Assembly: GCA_937879855.1 (NCBI GenBank)
Contig: CALFMO010000063.1
Coordinates: forward strand, 78,995-142,994
Length of the DNA stretch: 64,000 bases
Source: an uncultured Acidobacteriaceae bacterium
GTDB taxonomy: Bacteria > Acidobacteriota > Terriglobia > Terriglobales > Acidobacteriaceae
Direction: 5' to 3'
In this document: piece by piece, positions 51,523 to 60,772 of the stretch
Layout of the letters: each line of letters starts with the position of its first letter
Numbering within the stretch: position 1 is the stretch's first letter
Translations under genes and position numbers: made by a program
The notes under the pieces: model-generated
Told to the model about the DNA's origin: nothing
The model's database searches: none
Seen by the model: the letters and a program-made list of their open reading frames with translations, nothing else

Positions 51523-53454
51523 CTACCCAAGGCCGACGCGATGGACTAGGTCCATAAACCGGGGGTCACTCCGCAGCGGATCAAACATAGGATCCACCGC
51601 CAGCCATTGCATTAGGTTTGATTTTTCCCTGAAACCCAGCTCCAGCCAGACGAGCACCTGATCAGGTTCACCCAGCCCCAAGTAAGCGTTCACGAACGCC
51701 GCCGCTGGAACGTACTGCCTTTGGCGTCGTTTTTTAAATTCATGGACGAGGGCCATGGCTTTGGTTCGTTGTCCGGCGAGCGCATACGCCTTGGCCAGCA
51801 CGCCCAGAACCCCAGGGCTTCGGTTGGAAATACGCGCCGCTTTTTCCAGAATGGGGATAGCTTCCCTCGGCTGGTTATTTGCGATCAGCACAAATCCAAG
51901 CGACCAAAGCAAACCGACATCTTCAGGACTTAGAGCCAAGCCACTGCGAATTTCATCAATGGACTCGCCGTAGTGGCGAGAGATGTATAAGGTCCACCCT
52001 ACAAGATCGCCCGAGACTGCGAGAGGGTCGAGTTCGCGCGCGCGGCGCGCCCAGTTTAAGGCTTCCTCCGTCCGCCCTTGACAAAGCAGCCAGTCCGCAA
52101 GTCCGGCGTGCGCCCTAGCATCATTGGGGTTCAAAACTAGCGCGCGTCGATACTCAGCTTCAGCGTCCGACCAATGCCATTGTGTCTGATGCAGATCCGC
52201 TAGCACGACATAGGCTTCAGGAAGCTCCGGATCCAATTGCAATGCTTTTTGCACTGCACTAATTGCCTTCGCGCGTTCACCTTCGGGCGGTGCAGCGCCG
52301 ACCAGGATCGATCCCAGCAGGCTATGCCCACCTGCTAATCCGACGTAAGCCGGCGCGAACGTCGAGTCTAGCACTGTGGCCTGCTCAAAATAGTGTATGG
52401 CTTCCTCGACATCGGTTTCCTTGTTGCCATGAGACAGGACGAACTGGCCCTTGAGGTAAAGCTCGTAAACTTCGGGCGAAACGGAACGAACCTTGGCGAG
52501 TGCTTGATGTTCCGCACCATTTACGGTGACCTCAACTTTGCGGGCGATGGCTTGGGCCACGTCACTCTGTAACGCAAGTACGTCAGGCAATTCCCGATCG
52601 TAAGTTTCCGACCAGAAGTGTTCGTCGGTTGCACCGCGAATCAATTGAGCGTGAATGCGGATTCGATTGGCTTCGCGAATTACGGAGCCTTCGACTAGAG
52701 CATCTGCGCCGAGCATTTTCGAGATTTCTGGAGCCGAGAGCTGCGTGTCCTTAAAGCGCATGACAGAAGTGCGAGAGATGACACGCAGACCGTGAATTCC
52801 AGAAAGACGGCCAATGAGTTCCTCAGTTATTCCATCGGCCAGATATTCCTGTCCGGGATCGCCGGAGAGATTCTGTAAAGGGAGGACCGCTAACGATTGG
52901 ATGGCAGGTTGCGCTGTGCTCCTCGAACCGCGACTACGGCTCAGTAGCCAAGCACTGGTTACGAGAGCCAGCAGGAATACTGCTATCACCAACAGCCTTA
53001 CTTTCGGAGAAAACGCTCGTTGACGGGGGGAAGGTGTCTCTGCGTTGGCTTCGCCTGCGCTCTGTTCAGATGGGACCGCCGATCCCTTTTCGGCTGGGCT
53101 GACGAATCTGAGCCCTTCGCCGTTGCAGGTCACTGTGGCGGCGAAGCGATATCCCTTCCCGACCACCGTTTCGATGAAACGGGGCTTATCAGGATCGTCG
53201 CGCAGCACCATTCGGACCTTGCGAACGGCTGTGTTGATGCTTTGATCGATATCAACGAAAACGGTCGTGCCCCAAAGCCGGTCCGCGACCTCTTCGCGTG
53301 TAACCAGTTCTCCGCGTCTCTCTACCAGTAGGAAGAGCAACTCCATGGGCTGCCTTTCGAGGCCCAGAATGCGCTCGCCCCGCTGCAGCCGATACCGCGA
53401 CTGGTCAAGTGTAAAATCCCCGAAATGGAATACCTGGGCCGTACCTGCCCCCAA
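51523..53454 (-). CDS. Winged-helix/TPR membrane-anchored regulator (CadC-like)
   Basis: A 643-residue protein typical of Acidobacteriota. Residues ~8-110 are an OmpR/PhoB-type winged helix (FGDFTLDQSRYRLQRGER, TREEVADRLWG, SINTAVRKVRMVLRDDPDKP, GKGYRF). A single transmembrane helix lies near 155-172 (LLVIAVFLLALVTSAWLL). Next comes a domain starting SLAVLPLQNLSGDPGQEYLA (adenylate-cyclase/FlgO-like) and then several TPRs from ~330 to 610 (ALVLNPNDARAHAGLADWLL). DNA binding would be cytoplasmic and sensing periplasmic. The start is TTG 53454; no ATG occurs before the HTH. The divergent gene is the exported cupin at 53626, a plausible target. Confidence 0.88.
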   Translation of the reverse strand: MGAGTAQVFHFGDFTLDQSRYRLQRGERILGLERQPMELLFLLVERRGELVTREEVADRLWGTTVFVDIDQSINTAVRKVRMVLRDDPDKPRFIETVVGKGYRFAATVTCNGEGLRFVSPAEKGSAVPSEQSAGEANAETPSPRQRAFSPKVRLLVIAVFLLALVTSAWLLSRSRGSRSTAQPAIQSLAVLPLQNLSGDPGQEYLADGITEELIGRLSGIHGLRVISRTSVMRFKDTQLSAPEISKMLGADALVEGSVIREANRIRIHAQLIRGATDEHFWSETYDRELPDVLALQSDVAQAIARKVEVTVNGAEHQALAKVRSVSPEVYELYLKGQFVLSHGNKETDVEEAIHYFEQATVLDSTFAPAYVGLAGGHSLLGSILVGAAPPEGERAKAISAVQKALQLDPELPEAYVVLADLHQTQWHWSDAEAEYRRALVLNPNDARAHAGLADWLLCQGRTEEALNWARRARELDPLAVSGDLVGWTLYISRHYGESIDEIRSGLALSPEDVGLLWSLGFVLIANNQPREAIPILEKAARISNRSPGVLGVLAKAYALAGQRTKAMALVHEFKKRRQRQYVPAAAFVNAYLGLGEPDQVLVWLELGFREKSNLMQWLAVDPMFDPLRSDPRFMDLVHRVGLG

Positions 53455-53625
53455 CTGCCACTAGGTCCTGGCACCCATGATGATGCGACATAAGACAGCT
53501 AAGTAGCAAGTGATCAGTAGTTTGGCGCTTCACGAAAGCTTCATACGACTTTCAGTCGATCTCCATTGCACCAGGATGGCCTCTCTGAGAAAGTGCTCCC
53601 GGTTCCAATATTCTCGGAGGTCAAA

Positions 53626-54177
53626 ATGAAGGGCAAAGCTTTAAGAACTGCAGCAACCGGTGTTGTCCTGTGTGTCTTCGCGATCGGCGGGTACGTGCTC
53701 AAGATGTGGGCAAATCCTGCGGTCGGCGTTCACCGCACCTTAATTGGCAGAGGGACGTATGACGGGTTCATGGTGAATACTGACCAGAACCAAACCTTGA
53801 ATCCCATTGACCCAACCGTAAAACCGTTCCAATACATCGCAAAAGCGCAGGCTCTTGATAAGACAGATCCCGCTATTGATGTGGAGGTAGATACCCACCT
53901 CTACGATCCATTGGGTTCCACAGGCTGGCATAAACATCCGGGGCCGGTGTACATCACCGTAACCTCAGGTCAGCTCACGTTCTACGAATTTGATGACCCC
54001 ACGTGTTCGCCCCATGTGTATAGCAAGGGTCAGGGCTTTGTGGACTTCGGGAGCGGGCACATCGGCATTAACCAGGATCCTATTAATTCGGCCAGCGATG
54101 TTACGGTCGCAATTACTTCGGTCGGAGGTGTGTTCCGCACCGAGCTTCCGGCTGGGAATCCCAATTGTAGCTTCTGA
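53626..54177 (+). CDS. Exported/membrane-anchored cupin-domain protein
   Basis: A 183-residue protein from ATG 53626, preceded by CGGAGG. An N-terminal hydrophobic segment (residues ~10-25, VVLCVFAIGGYVL) is a signal anchor. The cupin motif is TGWHKHPGPVYITVTSGQLT followed by YSKGQGFVDFGSGHIG with a late His. Cys pair CSPH...NPNCSF may form a disulfide. The function of such periplasmic cupins is unknown. It is transcribed divergently from the TPR regulator, which may control it. Confidence 0.75.
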   Translation: MKGKALRTAATGVVLCVFAIGGYVLKMWANPAVGVHRTLIGRGTYDGFMVNTDQNQTLNPIDPTVKPFQYIAKAQALDKTDPAIDVEVDTHLYDPLGSTGWHKHPGPVYITVTSGQLTFYEFDDPTCSPHVYSKGQGFVDFGSGHIGINQDPINSASDVTVAITSVGGVFRTELPAGNPNCSF

Positions 54178-54374
54178 CGACCGCGACGATCACCATCTGC
54201 GCCTCCGGGGTCATACCTCGTCGCCGCCCGCAACTCCCTTTGACGTAGGCACTTCAGAAATTGAGCGGTTCACTATGTAGAACCATTTGATCTATGCCGC
54301 TCTAAAAAACTGTTCTAGCGAGTTGCGGGCCTGGCCAGTTCCCGGGGATGAGGCGGGAGCCCACCACGTTCCCT

Positions 54375-55082
54375 CTAACCGCGGCGGGCACCAGTTTCAG
54401 TGCAGCTCGATCTCAGGTTGACAAAACCACCCCTGTGCAAAGCTGATCGGGGACGTGCCATTATTAGTGAGAAATCGGCGAGTCTGGCGTAATTGCGATG
54501 ACCATTGTTCCAAATGAAAAAATATACGACATTGCCGAGTCCGCTTCTGAGACCTGGTATTGTCTCAAAAAGTAAAGCGATCGCCGCTGTAAATGCCATC
54601 GCGGGTAGCGCAAAAATGACAAAAGTCGAAAGAAGCGGAACCGGATGAAAACCAGAGTTGTCGCCGTGCAGGAAATACATTCCGACGCCGGCGATGGCCA
54701 GGACTGCTACCATCACGCACAGAACCGCGAAGTTGCTCACAAATTTGCCAGCGCAATAATCGAGCTTCTTCATCGAGCAGGCTGCTAGGATCTGCCCGAC
54801 GCGTTTTTTCTGATCTCGTTCAACCGTATTTTTCACGATGTAGAAGCCGGCGAGCGTCAAGAAAACCGTGGTCACATAACTCATGAAGCCGCCGACGTAA
54901 GCCGCGTTGTAAACTGCTTGATACTTCCCGAGATTTAGAAAGATTTGGCCTGTTGTCCCCAGATAGCCCAGATACACAGCGAAACCGAGCGTGACAAGAA
55001 AGCCATAACGCCGAACGCGTTCCAGAAAATCGGCGCGAGCCAAGTGATACACAATCCGCGCCCGGCTGGCTTTGCCGCTCAT
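54375..55082 (-). CDS. ABC-2 type transporter permease, apparently truncated
   Basis: From ATG 55082, which overlaps the ATPase stop by 4 bp (ATGA), the protein begins with RIVYHLARADFLERVRRYGF and has four to five transmembrane segments (FLVTLGFAVYLGYLG, FMSYVTTVFLTLAGFYIV, FAVLCVMVAVLAIAGVGMYF, LLSTFVIFALPAMAFTAAIA). After VVYFFIWNNG the sequence turns Arg-rich and ends; relatives continue for ~200 residues. The 3' half is probably lost, so the exporter may be inactive. The DNA from 54178 to 54374 shows no continuation that I can recognise. Confidence 0.65.
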   Translation of the reverse strand: MSGKASRARIVYHLARADFLERVRRYGFLVTLGFAVYLGYLGTTGQIFLNLGKYQAVYNAAYVGGFMSYVTTVFLTLAGFYIVKNTVERDQKKRVGQILAACSMKKLDYCAGKFVSNFAVLCVMVAVLAIAGVGMYFLHGDNSGFHPVPLLSTFVIFALPAMAFTAAIALLFETIPGLRSGLGNVVYFFIWNNGHRNYARLADFSLIMARPRSALHRGGFVNLRSSCTETGARRG

Positions 55083-55963
55083 GCGGCTGCACCGGCGCGG
55101 TGCGCGTGAAGGCACGCGAGGTAGGCGTCTTCGAGCGTTGGTACCGCGGCTCCGGCATCCCGCGTCGGCTGGGAATCTGCGATGACGCGGACTTGAACTC
55201 CATCCGCGCGCCTCGCGATCGAGGTTACGACGAATCGCTGACGTGTGGCCGGTAGTTCGGAGCTCGGTATAGTCCACTCCCAAGTCTTAACCTGAATCGA
55301 ACGAAGTAAACTCTCCAGAGCGGTGTGCGCGATAAGGCGCCCGCTTGCTATGATGGCGATGTCCGTCGCCACGGCCTCGACATCGGAAACAATGTGCGTC
55401 GATAGAATCACGACGCGGTCGCCCGCCAGTTCTGAGAGGAGATTGCGAAATCGCACACGCTCTTCGGGATCGAGCCCGGCGGTCGGCTCGTCCGCAATAA
55501 GCACGCCCGGATCGTTCAAAAGCGCCCGCGCGATGCCAATGCGCTGTTTCATTCCTCCCGAATAGCCGCCCAAGGGCCCTTTACGAACGTCGCTCAGATT
55601 CACCAGCGTCAGCAGGTCGTCAATCCGGCGGCGCGCAGACACTGAATCGAGCCCTTTCACGGCCGCGAGGTACTCGAGGAATTCCACCGCGTTAAGATGC
55701 GGATACACGCCGAAATCCTGCGGCAAGTAACCGAGGACGGCGCGCAGAGAATCGGGAGCTCGCAGAATGTCCTCGCCATTCCATTTCACTTGCCCTTGCG
55801 TCGGCCGCGTCACCGTGGCAATGATTCGCATCAGCGTCGATTTCCCGGCGCCGTTTGGCCCGAGCAATCCCAGAACGCCCGGCTGAACCCCTAACGTGAA
55901 GTCACGCAGCCCCCAAGTGCTACGAGAGTATTGTTTGCTGACTCCTTGAATCTCTAATTGCAT
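55079..55963 (-). CDS. ABC transporter ATP-binding protein
   Basis: A 294-residue ATPase of the ABC-2/DrrA-like exporter group. Walker A is GLLGPNGAGKSTLMR, the Q-loop lies in YLPQDFGVYPHL, the signature is GGYSGGMKQRIGIARAL, Walker B is VLIADEPTAGLDPEE and the H-loop is ILSTHIV. A C-terminal extension of ~80 residues follows. It is the energising subunit for the overlapping permease gene. The 540-bp upstream gap (55964-56502) contains repeat A copy 3 and no gene. Confidence 0.92.
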   Translation of the reverse strand: MQLEIQGVSKQYSRSTWGLRDFTLGVQPGVLGLLGPNGAGKSTLMRIIATVTRPTQGQVKWNGEDILRAPDSLRAVLGYLPQDFGVYPHLNAVEFLEYLAAVKGLDSVSARRRIDDLLTLVNLSDVRKGPLGGYSGGMKQRIGIARALLNDPGVLIADEPTAGLDPEERVRFRNLLSELAGDRVVILSTHIVSDVEAVATDIAIIASGRLIAHTALESLLRSIQVKTWEWTIPSSELPATRQRFVVTSIARRADGVQVRVIADSQPTRDAGAAVPTLEDAYLACLHAHRAGAAA

Positions 55964-56238
55964 GATTCGATTCCCTCTTATGTTCCGGAATGAAGGCTGA
56001 AGAAGTCTCTATAACAATACGGTAGCTGACGAAAAATGTTCCACACCCAAATTAGGGATCACTCTTGCTGCTGCGCTCGTCGGCTGGTGAGTCTTGAATG
56101 TATTTGACCGCTTGGCGGCCTGACAAAGTGAGTGTTCATAGGTGGCTTCGCAAAAGGTCGTGCCCGGATGACGCTAGTGCTCACGGGCTACTCGGAAGTC
56201 GTGCGCCGGACCAAACTCTGAACTACGCGGTCCAGAAG

Positions 56239-56429
56239 TGTTCAGGTCTATATCAAAACGAACGTCAACCCTATAGCGCCCTGCCAACCAGTGGCTTCGG
56301 AGTGACCGCCACAATTTCCTCTCTCACAGGTCAGCAAGCGGTCTCCCAAAATTACCGCAAACCGCTTGGCGGGTCGGCCTTTCGAATGACGACACTCCGC
56401 ATGCCAACCAACGTCAAAGATGCCCGTTT
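56239..56429. repeat. Repeat A, copy 3
   Basis: Begins TGTTCAGGTCTATATCAAAA and matches 51081-51270 over ~190 bp with a few differences. It lies between the ABC operon and the GlxA-type regulator. A short GACCGCTTGGCGG stretch at about 56107 resembles the internal CCGCTTGGCGGG of the repeat and may be a further scrap. Confidence 0.85.
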
Positions 56430-56502
56430 GCACTAGCGTTTGTGGATAACTTCCCGGTTAGCCGACAATCCGTGAACTGGCTAGCTTGTGATCGCAAGGC
56501 GT

Positions 56503-57543
56503 TTATATGTTGTGATCTGGAGCTACAGGCTTACCCATTCGCTCCAGCCTCCTCCGATATTGTCCAGGAGTGACTCCTAGCGCTCGCACGAACGCCCGGT
56601 GCATCCGATCCGCGCTTCCGAATCCGCATCCGTCCGCGATTTGTTTCATGCCACGATCGGTTTTCTCAAGCTGGAACCGTGTTGCCTCCACTCGCGCCTG
56701 CAACAGGTACTGCGCGGGCGTTCTGCCAATCTCTCGCAGGAACACGCGCTCAAAATTCCGTACGCTCATGGAAACGCGGTGAGCTAGTTGCTGAATGGAA
56801 ATCTTGCGATGCAGATTGTCCGCAATCCAGACCTGAAGCTCTTGCAGCGATTTCATTTGGGACGCTTGCGACGCGAGTGAAACACTGAGCTGCGGCTGAC
56901 CCGCTGGCCGCCGCAGAAACAGCACCAGTTCACGGGCTGCCTCATGGGCGAGAGCACTTCCGCAATCTTCCTCAGCCCACGCAAGCGCGAGATCGATGCC
57001 CGCCGAAATGCCCGCCGACGTGTAGATGTTGCCGTCCTGGCTCCACAACCGCTCGTATTCGACTTTCACATCCGGGTAACGGCTTGCCAGTTCCTGCCCG
57101 AACTTCCAGTGCGCGGTGGCTCTCTTCCCCTTGAGTAATCCTGCTGCGGCGAACAAGAATGCACCTACGCAGACGGCTCCCAACCGGCGCACACGGGGCT
57201 GGATTTCTCGTAACCACGCAAACAACCCTGCATCGCGAGCATTCCGCGTGCCGACGCCACAGACGAGCAGCACTGAATCAATCCGGCCCTCCAGATCGCG
57301 AAAGTGGCCTTGTGCCAGAAACGTGAGTAGCCCACCCTCGCCGCGGACTTTGAGTTCCTCGGCGTTGGTCACGACCTCGACGCAGTAGATGGGACGATGT
57401 GCCAAACGATTGACGGAACTAAACACCTGCAACGGCCCAACAAAGTCCAGTTCTTCGATTGGAGGCACGACAACAACGACAATCCGTTTACATTCGGAAT
57501 TGCCGTGCCGTCGAACAGGTCCGCCATCTCTCGACTTAGCCAT
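56503..57543 (-). CDS. GlxA-type AraC family transcriptional regulator (DJ-1/PfpI + HTH)
   Basis: From ATG 57543, 346 residues. An N-terminal DJ-1/PfpI-like domain starts at RIVVVVVPPIEELDFVGPLQ and contains GAVCVGAFLFAAAGLLKGKR with ATAHW (the nucleophile-elbow region with Cys). A C-terminal AraC HTH pair follows from ~240: ISIQQLAHRVSMSVRNFERV, REIGRTPAQYLLQARVEATR and GFGSADRMHRAFVRALGVTP. GlxA-type regulators sense small molecules. A TTG at 57624 would extend the protein by 27 residues with no conserved sequence. No target gene is obvious; the SDR fusion at 57907 is divergent. Confidence 0.88.
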   Translation of the reverse strand: MAKSRDGGPVRRHGNSECKRIVVVVVPPIEELDFVGPLQVFSSVNRLAHRPIYCVEVVTNAEELKVRGEGGLLTFLAQGHFRDLEGRIDSVLLVCGVGTRNARDAGLFAWLREIQPRVRRLGAVCVGAFLFAAAGLLKGKRATAHWKFGQELASRYPDVKVEYERLWSQDGNIYTSAGISAGIDLALAWAEEDCGSALAHEAARELVLFLRRPAGQPQLSVSLASQASQMKSLQELQVWIADNLHRKISIQQLAHRVSMSVRNFERVFLREIGRTPAQYLLQARVEATRFQLEKTDRGMKQIADGCGFGSADRMHRAFVRALGVTPGQYRRRLERMGKPVAPDHNI

Positions 57544-57906
57544 GAATTGCAATATGCAACACCTATGGTCGCGCTTGCAATGAAGAAACTTCTTTTGGCG
57601 GAAATCGCCGTAAAACTGTCGCAAGCAGACGCGTCGAGACGCCTAGAATTCCCACTGGGTGTAGGCATGTTCCTGGATCAACTATGCACACAGGACGCGC
57701 TGGTGCTAAGCAGCAGATCAGTGTTCCCATTGGGAGCCGCTGAGATCAATCATAGTTTGGCGTAAAGGTCTGATATCTGTCGCAATCCGCCGATGCGGGT
57801 TGGTTAGCATCGGAGTTGACAATTGCGACGCACTTAGTCGCCCGAACACGCTCACCCGGTTCGCGAGCAGGGTGCTGCATGCCTATATGAGAGATGACAC
57901 CTTGAC

Positions 57907-59247
57907 ATGGAATCTTTGCGACTAAACGGGCAAGTGGCCGTGGTCACAGGAGGCGGTCGCGGAATCGGCCGAAGTATTGCGCTGGCGCTGGCAGGAGCGG
58001 GCGCTTGCGTTGCCGTCGTGGCGCGCACAACATCGGAACTGACGGAAACGGTGAAGCTGATAGAACGGGCGCACGGCCATGCGCAGGCGTTTTCGATGGA
58101 CGTGACCGACTCGAAAACAGTCGCCAATCAAATCACCGAGGTTGAGCGGTCGCTTGGCCCAGTGGACCTGCTGGTGAACAATGCCGGCACAGTCGGACCA
58201 ATTTGTCCACTGTGGGAGTCAGATCTTGACGAGTGGTGGCGCGTTCTGGACGTGAACCTGCGAGGCTCCGTTCTGACGGCTCACGCCCTACTGCCGGGGA
58301 TGATTTCGCGGCATCGCGGCAGGATCGTCAATATCGTGAGTAGAAGTTTGCCTTTTCCATACTTATCCGGTTACATAACGAGCAAGACGGCGCTCATTCG
58401 GCTTACGGAAATACTGGCAGCGGAAACCAAGGCACATGGGGTCAGCCTGTTCAGTCTGGCGCCCGGCACTGTACGAACCGCGATGTCGGAACACTCACTC
58501 GATTCTGCGGAAGGGCAGAAGTGGATTCCCTGGTTCCGGCGCATCTTCGACGAAGGTCTCGACCTGCCCGCGGAGCGTGCCGCTCGATTTGTGGTCGAGT
58601 TGGCGTCAGGACGCGCAGACGCTCTTTCGGGACGATTTCTATCCGTTGCAGACGATTTGGATGCCCTGCTGGGGGAGATCGTTCTTATTGAAAAAGACAA
58701 TCTCTACTCATTACGGGCGCGAAGGCTCAGCGACGCCGATGCTAACCGCTCGACAACCTCGAACCCTCCTCAAGCTGACAGATCGAAGAACATGACGCTG
58801 CGCATCAATCGCACGCTTGCGGCGCCAAGCGACAGGGTATTTCGCGTCTGGACCGATTTGGGGTCGATTAAACAATGGTTCGCCTATAAGGCGGGTGTGC
58901 ACTGGAGCGCCGATCCCACGGTTGACGCCAAGGTGGGGGGACACTTCAGATGGAGCGTGGTCAGTAATGACAGCGAGAAAGAAAGGTTTAGCTTCCACGG
59001 TACATACCGTGAGCTAAGGCCACCGGAGAAACTCGTGTTTACTTGGGAATGGGAGTCACTGCCAATCCTGGGAGTTGAGGGGCCTGGCAAGACGCTTGTG
59101 ACCATCGAGTTGGTCGATCAGGGACACGAAACCGTCGTGGTTTTAACGCAAACGGGTTTGCCGAGCGAAGCCGCACGGGATGCGCATGAGAAGGGCTGGA
59201 ACAGATGCTTGGATGGGATCGAGTACGTTCTGCAAGCGAAACCATGA
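57907..59247 (+). CDS. SDR oxidoreductase fused to an SRPBCC/AHSA1 domain
   Basis: A 446-residue two-domain protein. Residues ~5-265 are a classical short-chain dehydrogenase: TGGGRGIGRSIA, VNNAGTVG, the catalytic Ser in IVSRSLPFPY, then YITSK. A Ser/Asn-rich linker near 280-290 leads to an AHSA1-type START-like domain: MTLRINRTLAAPSDRVFRVW, GSIKQWF, GGHFRWSV, GTYRELRPPEKLVFTWEW, GWNRCLDGIEYVL. The internal ATG starting the second domain (58792) hints at an ancestral separate gene. The stop overlaps the amidohydrolase start by 4 bp. A substrate-binding or cyclase-like partner domain for the reductase is an inference. Confidence 0.85.
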   Translation: MESLRLNGQVAVVTGGGRGIGRSIALALAGAGACVAVVARTTSELTETVKLIERAHGHAQAFSMDVTDSKTVANQITEVERSLGPVDLLVNNAGTVGPICPLWESDLDEWWRVLDVNLRGSVLTAHALLPGMISRHRGRIVNIVSRSLPFPYLSGYITSKTALIRLTEILAAETKAHGVSLFSLAPGTVRTAMSEHSLDSAEGQKWIPWFRRIFDEGLDLPAERAARFVVELASGRADALSGRFLSVADDLDALLGEIVLIEKDNLYSLRARRLSDADANRSTTSNPPQADRSKNMTLRINRTLAAPSDRVFRVWTDLGSIKQWFAYKAGVHWSADPTVDAKVGGHFRWSVVSNDSEKERFSFHGTYRELRPPEKLVFTWEWESLPILGVEGPGKTLVTIELVDQGHETVVVLTQTGLPSEAARDAHEKGWNRCLDGIEYVLQAKP

Positions 59248-60737
59248 GACCGGCGATGCTGCTGTTGTGGATCATGGGAGCGGCGCTGTTGCCGATGGCG
59301 CTTGCCGGACAAGAGAATTCAGCGGTATCGGTAGGGAAAGACTTAGTCCGCGTGGACTCGCCGGTGTCCGCCCTCGAGCATGTGCGGGTAATCGACGGAA
59401 CGGGAGCGCCAGCCAAGCCTGATCAGACCATCGTTATTTCCGAGGGGAAGATCGTGGCCATTGAAGATTCCGATTCCATAAAGGTTCCAGAGAACGCAAA
59501 ACGACTTGATTTCACCGGACACACCGCACTCCCAGGCCTGGTCGGAATGCATGATCACCTCTTCTATGTGACCACCGAAGTGAACGACAACTATGTAGCC
59601 CACGACATGCCCTTCAGCTTTCCCCGTCTCTTCCTGGCGAATGGAGTTACGACCATCCGCACCACCGGCTCCTATGAGCCTTACGCCGATCTTGAGATCA
59701 AGCGGGCCATCGATCAGGGGAAAATGATCGGGCCGAAGATCAACGTCACGGGACCCTACCTCGTGGATGGAAAATTCGAACAGATTCAACTTCACAAACC
59801 CAATGGACCCGAACAGATTCAAATACACAAACTCAGTGGTCCCGAGGACGCCGTGCGCACCGTGAATTATTGGGCGGACGAGGGAATGACCTCGTTTAAA
59901 GCTTATGCGTACATCTCACGCGCGGAGTTGAAGGCGGCAATCGAAGCCGCTCACAAACGCGGGCTGACCTTGGCTGGTCATCTTTGTTCCATCGGTTTTC
60001 GCGAGGCCGCCGAGATGGGCATCGACAGTTTGGAGCACGGGTTGTTTGTGGACACCGAGTTCGACCCAGCAAAGCGACCGGATGTGTGTCCTGAGAACGA
60101 CTGGCCAGCCAGGGTCGACCCGGAAGTTGACAGTGAGCAAGTTCGCCAGACGATCGACAGCCTGGTAAAGCACCATGTTGCTGTCACCTCCACGCTACCC
60201 ATCATCGAGAAGAGCCTCTCGCCTCCTCCGGACGTTCGCCAAGTAATTCTGGAGTCTCTGGGTGTCGATGCGCTGAAAAGCTCTCAGGAATTCCAGTTGC
60301 GCAAATCACGTGAGGCTAACGACGAGAGCAAACGCGACGAGATCCGACACTTTGCCCAGAGATACCACAAGGAAATGCAATTCGAGGTGGCGTTCGTGCG
60401 GGCAAGCGGTTTGCTGATGGCCGGCTCCGACGCAGTTTTGGGTGATGTGATCGCCGGGTTTGCCGATCAGCGCGAAATCGAACTGCTGGTTGAGACCGGT
60501 TTTACTCCAGTCGAAGCCATCAAGATCGCTACCCTGAACGGAGCACAATTTCTGAAACAGGCCGCCCATATCGGCTCCTTGGCCGTGGGGAAGCAGGCGG
60601 ATATCGTGCTGGTGAAAGGCGATCCCTCCACAGACATCCAGGATATCGAAAACGTGCAGGTTGTGTTTAAAGATGGCGTGGGCTACGACTCGAAGAAGCT
60701 GATTGAGTCGGTGAGGGGCCAAGTGGGAATTCGTTAG
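59244..60737 (+). CDS. Exported amidohydrolase family protein
   Basis: A 497-residue metal-dependent hydrolase from ATG 59244, which overlaps the previous stop (ATGA). An N-terminal signal peptide, MRPAMLLLWIMGAALLPMA, is followed by a Leu-Ala-Gly-Gln site. The urease-type barrel shows LPGLVGMHDHLFYVTT (HxH), the metal-Lys region TSFKAYAYIS, LAGHLCSIGF and SLEHG (His ligands), LMAGSDAVLG (Asp) and IGSLAVGKQADIVLVKGDPS. It probably hydrolyses amide, lactone or dipeptide bonds in the periplasm, as imidazolonepropionase/prolidase relatives do. A short internal duplication, IQLHKPNGPEQ / IQIHKLSGPED, is present near residue 180-200. Confidence 0.88.
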   Translation: MRPAMLLLWIMGAALLPMALAGQENSAVSVGKDLVRVDSPVSALEHVRVIDGTGAPAKPDQTIVISEGKIVAIEDSDSIKVPENAKRLDFTGHTALPGLVGMHDHLFYVTTEVNDNYVAHDMPFSFPRLFLANGVTTIRTTGSYEPYADLEIKRAIDQGKMIGPKINVTGPYLVDGKFEQIQLHKPNGPEQIQIHKLSGPEDAVRTVNYWADEGMTSFKAYAYISRAELKAAIEAAHKRGLTLAGHLCSIGFREAAEMGIDSLEHGLFVDTEFDPAKRPDVCPENDWPARVDPEVDSEQVRQTIDSLVKHHVAVTSTLPIIEKSLSPPPDVRQVILESLGVDALKSSQEFQLRKSREANDESKRDEIRHFAQRYHKEMQFEVAFVRASGLLMAGSDAVLGDVIAGFADQREIELLVETGFTPVEAIKIATLNGAQFLKQAAHIGSLAVGKQADIVLVKGDPSTDIQDIENVQVVFKDGVGYDSKKLIESVRGQVGIR

Positions 60738-60772
60738 CTCTCGTCCTCTCCTTTTTTCAGGTCGCGATTTCT

